Shown: positions 63,994 through 64,000 of the stretch, in pieces
How the letters are laid out: every line of letters begins with the position of its first letter
Position numbering within the stretch: position 1 is the stretch's first letter
Assembly (NCBI RefSeq): GCF_009925085.1
Contig: NZ_JAABNR010000004.1
Location: 62,001-126,000 of the forward strand
From: Stagnihabitans tardus
Lineage (GTDB): Bacteria > Pseudomonadota > Alphaproteobacteria > Rhodobacterales > Rhodobacteraceae
Reading direction: 5' to 3'
Length of the DNA stretch: 64,000 nt
Translations under genes and position numbers: made by a program
Notes under the pieces: generated by a model
What the model saw: the letters and a program-made list of their open reading frames with translations, nothing else
Database searches by the model: none
Told to the model about the DNA's origin: nothing

Positions 63994-64000
63994 GGCGGCC

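Overview
The window is very GC-rich DNA from an alphaproteobacterium, almost certainly a member of the Rhodobacteraceae (Rhodobacter/Paracoccus-like). This rests on the gene families present: bioMNY as known from Rhodobacter capsulatus, an Lrp-type PutR divergent from a trifunctional-length PutA, an aa3 oxidase subunit IV miniprotein, a DUF6476-type protein, a VPLPA-CTERM protein, an RpoH sigma factor, and the intergenic TTGGTCCAAATA element. It is ordinary chromosome: there is no phage, transposase, rRNA or CRISPR array. Most long ORFs opposite known genes are GC-driven shadows.

Layout. 0-7.3 kb: a partial membrane protein, greA, ETF-ubiquinone oxidoreductase (etfD), a TPR protein overlapping ispE, suhB and a small ORF. 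7.5-12 kb: the biotin ECF transporter bioM-bioN-bioY converges on aroQ, a short acyl-CoA-ligase-like gene and a degenerate thiolase, a pairing reminiscent of Bacillus yhfU-yhfT-yhfS. 12-18.5 kb: dnaE, then a leftward run of a cytochrome oxidase subunit IV miniprotein, a lipoprotein, mobA, a DUF429-like protein and a GNAT. 18.6-24.8 kb: MBL hydrolase, acyl-CoA dehydrogenase, tsaC and a HyuA-like protein. 24.9-32.4 kb: two RTX-type secreted proteins flank tRNA-Met(CAT) and the yqiJ-yqiK flotillin pair.

32.4-38.4 kb holds the most interesting locus. A two-component system is divergent from a secreted Asp/His-rich protein, a DUF2271 protein carrying an ApbE-type flavinylation sequence, a PepSY-transmembrane/flavodoxin/FNR oxidoreductase and an ApbE FMN transferase. 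I read it as a regulated route that moves NAD(P)H electrons across the inner membrane to a covalently flavinylated periplasmic protein, possibly in response to a metal cation.

38.4-48 kb: a hydrolase, transaldolase, a lysine-rich miniprotein, a DCC protein, putR/putA, slyX, DUF1178, a Nudix hydrolase and a Kdo transferase. 48.5-55.3 kb: one leftward cluster of amidase, Pot-type ABC transporter (ATPase, two permeases, binding protein) and a second amidase. 55.4-64 kb: a hybrid histidine kinase, a DUF6476 protein, rluD, rpoH, a VPLPA-CTERM protein, psd-pssA, a Gfo/Idh/MocA dehydrogenase and a beta-carbonic-anhydrase-like protein.

The intergenic DNA is unusually rich in short dispersed repeats. 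There are at least four families: CTGCCGACTG clusters, some of which have entered coding sequence; a GGGGTATACCCC palindrome; a CCTCGCCTCTGG-hairpin-CCAACCGGCTT element; and the TTGGTCCAAATA-hairpin element. A separate nine-unit 16-bp tandem array lies at 48.24-48.39 kb.
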